Notes: a model not told the origin generated them from the sequence alone. 33,802 nt of DNA from Betaproteobacteria bacterium (GCA_024641925.1 JAHECB010000014.1:1-33802); one strand, 5' to 3'. Positions 16,115-23,646 are shown, counted from the first letter of the stretch. Translations and numbers: made by a program.

Positions 16115-16192
16115 AGAGGCTGTCAAATGCCAAGTCCGGTGGTACGCTGGCGTTGAGCACGCCATGCCGGCGTGCGCCTGCCGGAGAGACCC

Positions 16193-16645
16193 ATGGCCGA
16201 CGAAAATTTGAACTTCAACAGTGCTCGTTTGGTCAGTGTTGCGGCCAACGACACCCTGAACGTGGGTGGATCCAGTTCCACCACGGTCGGGCTCAACCAG
16301 CAGACCACCGCAGGCGGCAGCAGCACCCTGACGGTCGGGCTGAACCGCAGCGTGACAGTGGGCGCCGCAGACGCATTGAACGTGGCGGGGGCGCGCACCA
16401 TATCCATCGGCCGCGACGACCGCACCAGCGTCAGCGGCAACAGCAGCCACGCAGTGGGCAAGACGCTGACCGTGACGGCCGGTGACGCCCTGGAATTTGT
16501 CGTTGGCAAGTCCAGTCTGACGCTGAAGAAAGACGGCACCATCGTGCTGCGCGGCAAGGACATCCAGATCGTGGGCAGCGGCACCATCGACATCCGTTCA
16601 ACCCGTGATGTGGTCATCAAGGGCAGCAAGCTGCTGCGCAACTGA
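16193..16645 (+). CDS. Orphan VgrG/gp5 C-terminal-like beta-helix protein
   Basis: A 150-aa protein starting at ATG 16193 with GGAGAGA upstream. It consists of short repeats of the kind x-L-T-V-G-x-N (TLNVGGSSSTTVG, TLTVGLNRSVTVG, ADALNVAG, LTVTAGDALEFVVG) ending in SSLTLKKDGTIVLRGKDIQI and an IDIRSTRDVVIKGSK tail. This is the pattern of the triple-stranded beta-helix needle of VgrG and phage gp5. The gp27-like and OB-fold parts of a VgrG are absent, and no type VI secretion or phage genes are adjacent. It could be a stand-alone spike tip, a degraded remnant, or a module that works with a remote system. No signal peptide. Confidence 0.75.
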   Translation: MADENLNFNSARLVSVAANDTLNVGGSSSTTVGLNQQTTAGGSSTLTVGLNRSVTVGAADALNVAGARTISIGRDDRTSVSGNSSHAVGKTLTVTAGDALEFVVGKSSLTLKKDGTIVLRGKDIQIVGSGTIDIRSTRDVVIKGSKLLRN

Positions 16646-16719
16646 GGTGCTGGCTCGCCGTGTCTCGGCTACGGCCCGCCGCACGACGGCCGTGGCGCTG
16701 ACCAGGCCGACCTGAACGA

Positions 16720-16738
16720 CGCCCCGGTCCCCGGGGCG
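16720..16738 (+). terminator. Short GC hairpin after the beta-helix gene
   Basis: An 8-bp stem (CGCCCCGG / CCGGGGCG) with a 3-base loop, followed by a G run rather than T. It is a possible terminator between the beta-helix gene and the LexA-box promoter. Confidence 0.35.
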
Positions 16739-16744
16739 GGGGGC

Positions 16745-16773
16745 TTGCATCATTAACTGTATGCCCATACAGT
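16745..16773 (+). promoter_or_regulatory. Sigma-70-like promoter overlapping the LexA box
   Basis: TTGCAT (16745-16750), a 17-bp spacer and TACAGT (16768-16773) form a plausible promoter whose -10 half lies inside the LexA box. Transcription would start near 16780, just ahead of the AAGGGG ribosome binding site of the 28-codon ORF. Confidence 0.45.
16756..16773. promoter_or_regulatory. LexA (SOS) box
   Basis: ACTGTATG-CC-CATACAGT is an 18-bp palindrome with perfect 8-bp arms and contains CTGT-N8-ACAG (16757-16772). The 20-base context AACTGTAT....ATACAGTA differs from the E. coli-type consensus core only at its first base and in the central bases. Betaproteobacterial LexA uses the same CTGT-N8-ACAG motif. 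Its position over a promoter and 24 bp before a small ORF supports a functional site. Confidence 0.8.
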
Positions 16774-16797
16774 ACTGGCTTTCCAAGGGGTAAAGCC

Positions 16798-16884
16798 ATG
16801 AGCAAGTCTGATTTCCGCCACGTCTACAAGCCCGTGCCTGACCGCCTGCCACGTTGGGTTTGGCGAGTCTGGGGCTGGTTCTAG
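16798..16884 (+). CDS. 28-residue cationic Trp-rich small protein under LexA box
   Basis: ATG at 16798 with AAGGGG 9 bases upstream; stop TAG at 16882. The peptide is 28 aa, starting MSKSDFRHVYKPVPDRL and ending PRWVWRVWGWF. It carries about +4 net charge and four tryptophans in the last nine residues, so the C-terminus could insert into a membrane interface, although there is no full-length transmembrane helix. I do not recognise a family. SOS-controlled peptides of this size are known (TisB in E. coli, SidA in Caulobacter), but they have longer hydrophobic segments, so homology is not claimed. Coding status rests on the LexA box, promoter spacing and ribosome binding site. Confidence 0.55.
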   Translation: MSKSDFRHVYKPVPDRLPRWVWRVWGWF

Positions 16885-16928
16885 ACGGTGGCCCAGGTCA
16901 ATTGCTGACACAAACTTCATACCGAACC

Positions 16929-16945
16929 GCCTGGCAAAGCCGGGC
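16929..16945 (+). terminator. Hairpin after the 28-codon ORF
   Basis: GCCTGGC-AAA-GCCGGGC forms a 7-bp stem with one G-T pair, followed by ATTTC. It could end a short SOS transcript of about 170 nt. The T tract is weak. Confidence 0.3.
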
Positions 16946-16975
16946 ATTTCACGTTCCGCTTCTCTTCACACCAAA

Positions 16976-17179
16976 ATGAATGCGCCGCTCTTCAAAGAGG
17001 TGTTGCTTCGCCGCACCGACGATCGCCAACCTCTCTTGCCTCTGGCCACCGATGGCGTGGCGCGGTGGGTCTGGGAGAGCCGTTACGGGTCGATGTTGAT
17101 CGAGGTGGTTGAAGGACGCGTGTACGTCAATGGCTTACCTGTCGAGCCGCATGCACCGCCGGCCAAGGCCGGGTCCTAG
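16976..17179 (+). CDS. 67-residue conserved-looking hypothetical protein
   Basis: Begins MNAPLFKEVLLRRTDDRQPL and continues with ARWVWESRYGSMLIEVVEGRVYVNGLPVEP, which reads like a compact folded beta-type domain (two or three strands) rather than random coding. No strong ribosome binding site is seen at the ATG. It follows the LexA-box ORF by 91 bp on the same strand and might share its transcript, though a hairpin lies between. I do not recognise the family. Both this protein and the 28-residue peptide contain RWVW, which may be chance. Confidence 0.6.
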   Translation: MNAPLFKEVLLRRTDDRQPLLPLATDGVARWVWESRYGSMLIEVVEGRVYVNGLPVEPHAPPAKAGS

Positions 17180-17359
17180 GCCAGCCCTGCCAGTCCCGGC
17201 GGCGATTGCCGCTGTCTTCATGGCGTCGGCCTGAAACTCGCATGCGCCATGCTGTTGAACCCGGCCTGCGCGGACAGGCGCTCTGGCCCTCTATCGAGCC
17301 AGTGCGAAACAATGATCACCTGATGTTGCCAACATCGTTTGTCGGCGACACTGACACGC

Positions 17360-18025
17360 ATGGCCACCTTGCCCCCAACACCGTTTTTCGACACCCTGCT
17401 CGCAGGTGCTACCGGGCTGGTCGGACGAGCCCTTGTGCAAGGATGGGACGGTCCGGGCGCTCTGCATCTGGTGGTGCGGCGGCCCATGGATGCGCCCGCC
17501 CCGGACACACAGGTGCTGGTTGTCGACTTCGCAGCACTGCCACCCTTGCCACCGGCACGCGACGCCTATTGCGCTCTGGGCACGACGATCAAACAAGCGG
17601 GCTCACAAGCTGCGTTTCGGGCGGTGGACTTTGATGCCGTGCTGGCTTTTGCCCATGCCGCCCAAGCCGCCGGTGTCGAACGCTTCGGCGTCGTTTCTGC
17701 CTTGGGTGCAAACCCGCAATCAGGCACGTTCTACAGCCGCGTCAAGGGCGAGATGGAAACCGCCTTGATGACATTGGGCTTTCCGACGCTGGTCATCGCT
17801 CGGCCGTCGCTGCTGGCGGGCGACCGGGCAACGCTGGGCCAGGCGCCTCGTCTGGCTGAACGTTTGTCGCTGGCGGCGTTGCTGCCGGTGGCAGGGCTGA
17901 TACCGCCGGCGTGGCGCCCCGTCGAAGCTGCTGTCGTGGCGCGGGCGCTGCGCCGGGCCATTGCCGGCGGTGCGTCCGGTATCACAGTCCTGAATTCGGC
18001 AGATCTGCAGCGATTGGGACATTGA
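17360..18025 (+). CDS. NAD(P)-binding Rossmann protein (atypical SDR, HTATIP2/YtfG-like)
   Basis: A 221-aa protein starting at ATG 17360; an in-frame TTG at 17339 is less likely. The nucleotide-binding GATGLVG is at residues 16-22. VSALGANPQSGTFYSRVKGEME contains a YxxxK-type pair (Y and K of YSRVK), and the LVIARPSLLAGDR stretch is typical of the atypical short-chain dehydrogenase group with NmrA- or HTATIP2-like members. It probably binds NADP(H); substrate unknown. No strong ribosome binding site is seen. The stop is followed at once by a hairpin. Confidence 0.85.
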   Translation: MATLPPTPFFDTLLAGATGLVGRALVQGWDGPGALHLVVRRPMDAPAPDTQVLVVDFAALPPLPPARDAYCALGTTIKQAGSQAAFRAVDFDAVLAFAHAAQAAGVERFGVVSALGANPQSGTFYSRVKGEMETALMTLGFPTLVIARPSLLAGDRATLGQAPRLAERLSLAALLPVAGLIPPAWRPVEAAVVARALRRAIAGGASGITVLNSADLQRLGH

Positions 18026-18027
18026 AT

Positions 18028-18045
18028 GCCCCGTGCTAGCGGGGC
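18028..18045 (+). terminator. Hairpin after the Rossmann-protein gene
   Basis: GCCCCG-TGCTAG-CGGGGC starts 2 bp after the stop. It has a 6-bp perfect stem but no T run, so it is a weak terminator candidate. Confidence 0.35.
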
Positions 18046-18289
18046 GCCACTGACCAGCCTGCAGGCACCATCGCCTGGGGCAAGGTGTCGAACACGGTGG
18101 CGCAGGCGTTCACGCACAAAGCGGCTGTGAAAGGTCTCGGGAACCACCGCATGCTGTCCTGAACGCTTTGCGCTTGCTGCAGGGCGCAGTAGAGGCCCGC
18201 GACAAGCTCGGCTGTGCAGGTTCAGCGAATTCCCGCAGGAATCATGTGATCTCAGTCTGGATCCGTGGTGGTCGACTGAAAACGCATTA
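18046..18289. other. Intergenic stretch without a supported gene
   Basis: Between the Rossmann-protein gene and the tRNA I see no ORF with a ribosome binding site or family resemblance and no repeat or RNA fold I can support. Confidence 0.5.
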
Positions 18290-18305
18290 CGGGCCAAGAG
18301 GCCCG
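18290..18305 (+). terminator. Intrinsic terminator-like hairpin near the tRNA 3' end
   Basis: CGGGCC-AAGA-GGCCCG is followed on the + strand by CATTTGCATTTTT. On the - strand it lies 12 bp beyond the tRNA CCA and is followed by TAATGCGTTTTC. It may terminate transcription from both sides. Confidence 0.5.
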
Positions 18306-18317
18306 CATTTGCATTTT

Positions 18318-18408
18318 TGGCGGAAGGAGCGGGATTCGAACCCGCGGGGGGCGATTAACCCCCACACGCTTTCCAGGCGTGCGACTTAAACCACTCATCC
18401 ATCCTTCC
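18318..18408 (-). tRNA. tRNA-Ser(GGA)
   Basis: On the - strand the acceptor arm GGAAGGA pairs with TCCTTCC, followed by discriminator G and an encoded CCA (18320-18318). The anticodon stem CACGC/GCGTG encloses the loop CTGGAAA, giving anticodon GGA (18374-18372), which reads UCC and UCU. A long variable arm (TGGGGGTTAATCGCCCCCC) and the T arm GCGGG-TTCGAAT-CCCGC are present, as expected for a class II serine tRNA. It begins 18 bp after the stop of the DUF2237 gene on the same strand. Confidence 0.97.
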
Positions 18409-18426
18409 GGGTTTAACACGAGAATT

Positions 18427-18825
18427 CTAGCCCGGCGCCGGGTTCTCGCTGGACGAAAGAACACTCTTCTTGCGCAGCCATTCCAGCAACACGTATTCCA
18501 AGGCGCGTTGATGTGTGCATTCCAGCACCACCGGCGGAGCGCAGCCGAACTCATAAGCCTCGCGCCAGCGCAGGGCACATACACACCATCGGTCGCCCGG
18601 CTTCAGGCCTTTGAAGCGATGCTCCGGTCGCGGTGTGATGAGGTCGTTGCCACGCTCGAACTGGAAGTTCAGAAACTCCACCGTCATGCGTGCACACACC
18701 ACATGACTGCCTGCGTCGTGCTGATCGGTGTGACAGCAACCGTCGCGGTACCAGCCCGTCAAGGGGTCGTACGAACACGGCATCAGTGCCGTGCCCAGGA
18801 CGTTCAAGGCTTTTTCGCGGTCCAT
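18427..18825 (-). CDS. DUF2237 family protein
   Basis: A 132-aa protein recognised as DUF2237 by NVLGTALMPCSYDPLTGWYR (residues 8-27), DGCCHTDQHDAGSHVVCA, RGNDLITPRPEHRFKGLKPG and DRWCVCALRWREA. The conserved cysteines and histidines suggest metal binding, but no function is established. It starts 16 bp after the SPFH gene ends and is probably in that operon. Its TAG stop is part of TAGAAT (18429-18424), which could serve as a -10 element for the tRNA downstream. Confidence 0.9.
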   Translation of the reverse strand: MDREKALNVLGTALMPCSYDPLTGWYRDGCCHTDQHDAGSHVVCARMTVEFLNFQFERGNDLITPRPEHRFKGLKPGDRWCVCALRWREAYEFGCAPPVVLECTHQRALEYVLLEWLRKKSVLSSSENPAPG

Positions 18826-18841
18826 CGTTTCGGCGTGGGCT

Positions 18842-19762
18842 TTACTTGGAGGCGCCGGGCGTGGCGCCCTTGAACAGCGCCATAGCGGTGCCGATCAGAC
18901 CCGAAACTTCGGTCATGTTGCTGGGCACGATCATGGTGTTGTTGGTGCGCGCCAATTCGGCGTAGGCCTCGACGGCCTTTTCGGCCACCTTCAATTGCAC
19001 GGCTTGTTCGCCGCCGGGTAACTGAATGGCTGCTGCAACCTTGCCGATGGCGTCAGCGGTGGCCTCGGCCACCGCCACGATGGCGGTTGCTTCGCCTTGT
19101 GCCTTGTTGATTTCGGCCTGTTTTTCGCCTTCGGAACGCGCGATGAAGGCTTCCCGTTCACCGGTGGCGATGTTGATCTGTTCCTGACGACGGCCTTCAG
19201 AGGCGGCGATCAGCGCACGCTTTTCGCGCTCGGCCGTGATCTGGGCCTGCATGGCGTGCAGGATGGCAGCCGGCGGGGTCAGGTCCTTGATCTCATAGCG
19301 CAGCACCTTGACGCCCCAGTTCAGCGCGGCTTCGTCCAGCGCGCTGACTACGGCGGCATTGATCAGGTTTCGCTCTTCAAAGGTCTTGTCCAGCTCCATC
19401 TTGCCGATCACGCTTCGCAGCGTGGTCTGCGCCAGCTGGGTGATGGCGATGATGTAGTCGCTGCTGCCGTAGCTGGCGCGCATGGGGTCCGTGACCTGGA
19501 AGTACAGGATGCCGTCAACCTGCAACTGCGTGTTGTCCTTGGTGATGCAAACCTGGCTGGGCACGTCCAGCGGCACCTCTTTCAGGGAATGCCGGTAGGC
19601 CACGCGGTCGACAAAGGGTATGACCAAGGTCAGGCCGGGCGTGAGCGTGCGGTCGTATTTGCCCAGTCGCTCGACCACCCAGGCGTTCTGCTGGGGCACG
19701 ATCTTGAAGGTCCGGGCGATGAAGATGACCGCGATGACGGCAAGAATGAAGGCCAATTCCAT
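18842..19762 (-). CDS. qmcA: SPFH/band 7 membrane protein (paraslipin/QmcA-like)
   Basis: A 306-aa stomatin-type protein with an N-terminal membrane anchor (MELAFILAVIAVIFIA), an SPFH domain (VERLGKYDRTLTPGLTLVIPFVD, VDGILYFQVTDPMRASYG, QTTLRSVIGKMELDKTFEER) and a long Ala/Glu-rich coiled coil (about residues 180-245). It forms large oligomers in membrane microdomains and is implicated in membrane protein quality control. The NfeD gene upstream (66 bp gap) is the usual partner of this SPFH class. The length equals E. coli QmcA (about 305 aa). Confidence 0.92.
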   Translation of the reverse strand: MELAFILAVIAVIFIARTFKIVPQQNAWVVERLGKYDRTLTPGLTLVIPFVDRVAYRHSLKEVPLDVPSQVCITKDNTQLQVDGILYFQVTDPMRASYGSSDYIIAITQLAQTTLRSVIGKMELDKTFEERNLINAAVVSALDEAALNWGVKVLRYEIKDLTPPAAILHAMQAQITAEREKRALIAASEGRRQEQINIATGEREAFIARSEGEKQAEINKAQGEATAIVAVAEATADAIGKVAAAIQLPGGEQAVQLKVAEKAVEAYAELARTNNTMIVPSNMTEVSGLIGTAMALFKGATPGASK

Positions 19763-19828
19763 GGGGTGTTTCCTGTGTGTGGCCGGCAGCTCGCGCCGCT
19801 GGCCGTAAGGTGTTTGAAGGCAGGTCCG

Positions 19829-20278
19829 TCAGTCGGTAGGTGCGGTGACGGGTGCAAGGAGCAGTTCGCTGCCCTGGATGGCAACGATCTGGAAGTCGCC
19901 GCCAGCGGTGGGAACAGCGCCTTTTGCCAAGCGAACGGACCATTGCGCGCCCCGGTAGCTGACACGAGCCGTGCCATCGGCCTGCCACAGCGGTACGTGA
20001 AGCTGCTGGCCAATGTCCAGATTGACATCCCGGTTGAATTCGGCAGGCGCGACTGGGGGGTGCCTCAGTCGCCGCCAATGCCATGCACCGGTGGTGGCCA
20101 AGCCAACGACCGCTGCGGCCACCATCTGCCCGGTGGCCGACATGCCTGTGTGCGCCGCCACGGCACCCGCACCAGCGCCCAGCGCCACCATCAACAGGTA
20201 AAAGGTGCCTGTGGCCAACTCGGCGGCCACCAGCATGCCTGCCAAAAGCCACCACCAGGTGCTTGCATTCCAGTCCAC
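19829..20278 (-). CDS. NfeD-family membrane protein (short, OB-fold)
   Basis: A 149-aa protein. Two to three hydrophobic segments cover about residues 7-65 (WWWLLAGMLVAAELATGTFY, GAGAGAVAAHTG, MVAAAVVGLATTGAW). A C-terminal soluble OB-fold domain follows (RDVNLDIGQQLHVPLW, GTARVSYRGAQWSVRL, GDFQIVAIQGSELLL). This is the short NfeD type without a protease domain, equivalent to E. coli YbbJ, and it is paired with the SPFH gene downstream. The two are thought to assemble together in the membrane. Confidence 0.92.
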   Translation of the reverse strand: MDWNASTWWWLLAGMLVAAELATGTFYLLMVALGAGAGAVAAHTGMSATGQMVAAAVVGLATTGAWHWRRLRHPPVAPAEFNRDVNLDIGQQLHVPLWQADGTARVSYRGAQWSVRLAKGAVPTAGGDFQIVAIQGSELLLAPVTAPTD

Positions 20279-20301
20279 GCCGTAGCCTTTTGTTCAAGAT
20301 C

Positions 20302-20315
20302 CTGCAGATCTGCAG
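20302..20315. repeat. 14-bp perfect palindrome CTGCAGATCTGCAG
   Basis: Lies between the divergent NfeD and decarboxylase genes, 24 bp upstream of the NfeD ATG. The core GCAGATCTGC also occurs at 17999-18008 inside the end of the Rossmann-protein gene. It could be an operator for NfeD/SPFH or simply chance. Confidence 0.3.
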
Positions 20316-20417
20316 TGTAGCGATGCGCGCTCCGCAACGCCTACACGGCCCCGGCGCCCCTACACTGCGCGGTCTTGTTCGAAGCAACCTCACCTTCCAC
20401 ATCAAAGGGCCACGCCC

Positions 20418-22682
20418 ATGCTGCGCTTTCGTTTCCCCATCGTCATCATCGACGAGGACTACCGTTCTGAAAACACATCAGGCCTGGGCATCCGTGCACT
20501 GGCCCAGGCCATTGAAAAAGAGGGCTTCGAGGTGTTGGGTGCCACCAGCTATGGCGACCTGAGCCAGTTCGCGCAGCAGCAAAGCCGGGCCAGTGCCTTC
20601 ATCCTGAGCATTGACGATGAAGAATTCCAGGGCGGGCCCGACCTAGACCCCGTGGTGCTGAACCTGCGCAAGTTCATTCAGGAAATCCGCTTCAAGAACG
20701 CCGACATCCCCATCTACATCTACGGTGAAACGCGCACCAGCCAGCACATTCCCAATGACATCCTGCGGGAATTGCACGGCTTCATCCACATGTTCGAGGA
20801 CACGCCGGAATTTGTGGCGCGCCACATCATCCGCGAAGCCACCAGCTACCTGGACGGCCTGGCACCGCCGTTTTTCAAGGCGCTGATGGACTATGCACAG
20901 GACGGCTCTTATTCCTGGCACTGCCCAGGACACAGTGGCGGCGTGGCCTTCCTGAAAAGCCCGGTGGGCCAGATGTTCCACCAGTTTTTTGGTGAAAACA
21001 TGCTGCGCGCCGACGTGTGCAACAGTGTTGAAGAGCTGGGCCAGTTGCTGGACCATACCGGCCCTGTGGCACAGAGCGAGCGCAACGCCGCCCGGATCTT
21101 CAACGCCGACCATTGCTTTTTTGTCACCAACGGCACCAGCACCAGCAACAAGATGGTGTGGCACCACACGGTAGCGCCGGGCGATGTGGTCGTGGTGGAC
21201 CGCAACTGCCACAAGAGCATCCTGCACAGCATCATCATGACGGGCTCGGTGCCTGTGTTCCTGACGCCCACGCGCAACCACTACGGCATCATCGGTCCGA
21301 TCCCGAAGAGCGAGTTTTCACGGGAAGCCATACGCCGCAAGATTGCCAACAACCCCCTGCTGGCCGGCGTGGATGTGGATGCCATTCAGCCCCGCATCGT
21401 GACGCTGACACAAAGCACCTACGACGGTGTTCTGTACAACACCGAAGACATCAAGCATTCGCTGGACGGCTACATCGAGACCCTGCATTTCGACGAGGCC
21501 TGGTTGCCGCACGCGGCGTTCCACAGCTTCTACGGCAGCTTCCACGCGATGGGCAAGAAGCGCCCACGGCCCAAGAACCAGATCGTCTTTGCCACCCAAA
21601 GCACACACAAGCTGCTGGCCGGCATCAGCCAGGCCAGCCAGGTGCTGGTGCAGGACGCGCAAGACCGCAAGCTCGACCGTCACCTGTTCAATGAAGCGTA
21701 TCTGATGCATACCAGCACCAGCCCCCAGTACGCCATCATCGCCAGTTGCGACGTGGCTGCGGCCATGATGGAAGCGCCCGGGGGGCCGGCGCTGGTTCAG
21801 GAAAGCATCAAGGAGTCGCTGGACTTTCGTCGTGCCATGCGCAAGGTCGAACAGGAATTCGGAGACAAGGACTGGTGGTTCACCGTCTGGGGCCCGGATG
21901 AGTTGCCCGAAGAGGGCATCGGCGACAGCAGCGACTGGGTGTTGAAGGCGGGCGACACCTGGCACGGGTTTGGCGAGTTGGCCGAGGGCTTCAATCTGCT
22001 GGACCCCATCAAGTGCACCATCATCACGCCCGGCCTGGACATGACGGGCAAGTTTGGTGAAACCGGCATCCCGGCCAGCATCGTGACCAAGTTTCTGGCC
22101 GAGCACGGCGTGGTGGTCGAAAAAACCGGCCTGTACTCGTTTTTCATCATGTTCACCATCGGCATCACCAAGGGTCGCTGGAACACCCTGTTGACGGCGC
22201 TGCAGCAGTTCAAGGACGACTACGACCGCAATGCGCCCATGTGGCGCGTGCTGCCGGAGTTCTGCGCCGCGCACCCACGTTACGAACGCATGGGTCTGCG
22301 GGACTTGTGCAAGTCCATCCACGACCAGTATGCCAAGTCCGACATTGCGCGCCTGGTGACGGACATGTACCTGTCAGACTTGCAGCCGGCCATGAAACCC
22401 ACCGACGCCTTTGCCTACATCGCACACCGAAAGACCGAGCGTGTGCCCATCGACAAGCTGGAAGGGCGCATCGCCACCTCGCTGCTGACGCCTTACCCGC
22501 CGGGTATTCCGCTGCTGATTCCGGGTGAACGTTTCAACCGCAAGATCGTGGAGTACTTGCGCTTCACGCGGGCCTTCAACGAAGCCTTCCCGGGCTTCGA
22601 CACCGACGTGCACGGCTTGGTGGAAGACGACTCCGCGCCGGGGCAGCGCAGCTATTACGTGGACTGCACCCGGGAAGAGTGA
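20418..22682 (+). CDS. Orn/Lys/Arg decarboxylase (AdiA-like, PLP-dependent)
   Basis: A 754-aa fold-type I PLP decarboxylase of the large bacterial biodegradative group; the length matches AdiA (about 755 aa). An N-terminal flavodoxin-like wing (VIIDEDYRSENTSGLGIRALA) is followed by the PLP core: WHCPGHSGGVAF, TNGTSTSNKMVWH, VVVDRNCHKSI, LHFDEAWLPHA, and the Schiff-base lysine K398 in ATQSTHKLLAGISQAS. The C-terminal domain contains LLTPYPPGIPLLIPGE. It makes a polyamine or agmatine while consuming a proton. Whether arginine, lysine or ornithine is preferred cannot be told from sequence. AAAGGG lies 9 bases before the ATG. It stands alone, divergent from the NfeD gene and convergent with fabI, with no antiporter gene beside it. 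Confidence 0.93.
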   Translation: MLRFRFPIVIIDEDYRSENTSGLGIRALAQAIEKEGFEVLGATSYGDLSQFAQQQSRASAFILSIDDEEFQGGPDLDPVVLNLRKFIQEIRFKNADIPIYIYGETRTSQHIPNDILRELHGFIHMFEDTPEFVARHIIREATSYLDGLAPPFFKALMDYAQDGSYSWHCPGHSGGVAFLKSPVGQMFHQFFGENMLRADVCNSVEELGQLLDHTGPVAQSERNAARIFNADHCFFVTNGTSTSNKMVWHHTVAPGDVVVVDRNCHKSILHSIIMTGSVPVFLTPTRNHYGIIGPIPKSEFSREAIRRKIANNPLLAGVDVDAIQPRIVTLTQSTYDGVLYNTEDIKHSLDGYIETLHFDEAWLPHAAFHSFYGSFHAMGKKRPRPKNQIVFATQSTHKLLAGISQASQVLVQDAQDRKLDRHLFNEAYLMHTSTSPQYAIIASCDVAAAMMEAPGGPALVQESIKESLDFRRAMRKVEQEFGDKDWWFTVWGPDELPEEGIGDSSDWVLKAGDTWHGFGELAEGFNLLDPIKCTIITPGLDMTGKFGETGIPASIVTKFLAEHGVVVEKTGLYSFFIMFTIGITKGRWNTLLTALQQFKDDYDRNAPMWRVLPEFCAAHPRYERMGLRDLCKSIHDQYAKSDIARLVTDMYLSDLQPAMKPTDAFAYIAHRKTERVPIDKLEGRIATSLLTPYPPGIPLLIPGERFNRKIVEYLRFTRAFNEAFPGFDTDVHGLVEDDSAPGQRSYYVDCTREE

Positions 22683-22717
22683 GGTCGCCCGTGTGATGTG
22701 GGGCGACGGCGCGGCGA

Positions 22718-23512
22718 TCAGGCCGCGCTGTCCAGTGCGCCGCCCATCATGGCCTGGCTGAAGCCACCGTCCACATAGGTGATTTCGGCGGTCACGCCGG
22801 CTGCCAGGTCAGACAGCAGGAACGCTGCCACGTTGCCCACGTCATCGATGGTCACATTGCGGCCCAGGGGCGAAGCGGCAGCCACCACCCCCAGCAATTT
22901 GCCAAAGTCCTTGATGCCCGAAGCCGCCAGCGTCTTGATGGGGCCGGCGCTGATGCCGTTGACCCGCACGCCCTGAGGGCCCAGGTTGGCGGCCAGGTAG
23001 CGCACGCTGGCTTCCAGCGCAGCCTTGGCCAGGCCCATGGTGTTGTAGTTGGGCACGGCGCGCAAGGCGCCCAGGTAGGTCAGGGTCAACAGGGCCGCAC
23101 CCGGGCGCAGCAACGGCTGGGCGGCCTTGGCCATGGCCGGAAAGCTGTAGGCCGATATGTCCATGGCAATGCGGAAATTCTCGCGGCTCAGGCCTTCCAG
23201 AAAGTCACCGGCAATCGCTTCACGAGGCGCAAAACCGATGGAGTGCACAAAACCGTCAAACTGGGGCCAGACCTTGCCCAGGTCGGCAAACATGGCGTCG
23301 ACCTGGTTGTCGTTGCCGACGTCGCAGTCATAAATCAGCGACGAGCCGAATTCGGCGGCAAACTCACTGACGCGGCCTTTGAATCGCTCGCCCACGTAGC
23401 TGAAAGCCAGTTCGGCGCCCTGTGCATGGCACGCCCTGGCGATACCGTAGGCAATGGAGCGGTTGGACAACACACCGGTGATCAAAAATCGCTTGCCTTG
23501 CAGAAAACCCAT
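22718..23512 (-). CDS. fabI: Enoyl-[acyl-carrier-protein] reductase (NADH)
   Basis: Reduces enoyl-ACP in each round of fatty acid elongation. At 264 aa, starting [20 protein letters not shown], it aligns without gaps to E. coli FabI over the catalytic part: Y146 (TLTYLG), Y156 and K163 ([11 protein letters not shown]) fall at the same numbers. [10 protein letters not shown] and [16 protein letters not shown] are also typical. The ATG at 23512 has GGAG upstream; the frame is open further, but the extension has no family resemblance. Monocistronic, convergent with the decarboxylase and divergent from the rimP operon. Confidence 0.97.
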   Translation of the reverse strand: MGFLQGKRFLITGVLSNRSIAYGIARACHAQGAELAFSYVGERFKGRVSEFAAEFGSSLIYDCDVGNDNQVDAMFADLGKVWPQFDGFVHSIGFAPREAIAGDFLEGLSRENFRIAMDISAYSFPAMAKAAQPLLRPGAALLTLTYLGALRAVPNYNTMGLAKAALEASVRYLAANLGPQGVRVNGISAGPIKTLAASGIKDFGKLLGVVAAASPLGRNVTIDDVGNVAAFLLSDLAAGVTAEITYVDGGFSQAMMGGALDSAA

Positions 23513-23617
23513 GGTGGCTCCGGCTGTTCCGTTGAAAACGCAGCGATTTTGGCACGCTGACCGGAGTTGATCCGGCAACGGGCGCGTGGCCGTCAAGGCC
23601 TGAAATACATTCTCATC

Positions 23618-23646
23618 TTGAAGCAGTTTCAAACCGCCGCTATAAT
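23618..23646 (+). promoter_or_regulatory. Sigma-70 promoter of the rimP-nusA-infB operon
   Basis: TTGAAG (23618-23623), a 17-bp spacer and a perfect TATAAT (23641-23646). The predicted start is near 23653, about 190 nt upstream of the longest rimP frame and just upstream of an intrinsic terminator. Confidence 0.75.

Noticed and set aside
16799-17179. The reading frame of the 67-residue ORF is open upstream through the 28-codon ORF, suggesting a frameshifted longer gene.
   Set aside because: There is no start codon in that frame before 16976, no slippery site is evident, and the intervening translation looks non-coding.
18318-18408. tRNA-Ser as a possible attachment site for a mobile element, given the orphan beta-helix gene and SOS box nearby.
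   Set aside because: No integrase gene and no direct repeat of the tRNA 3' end were found in the window.
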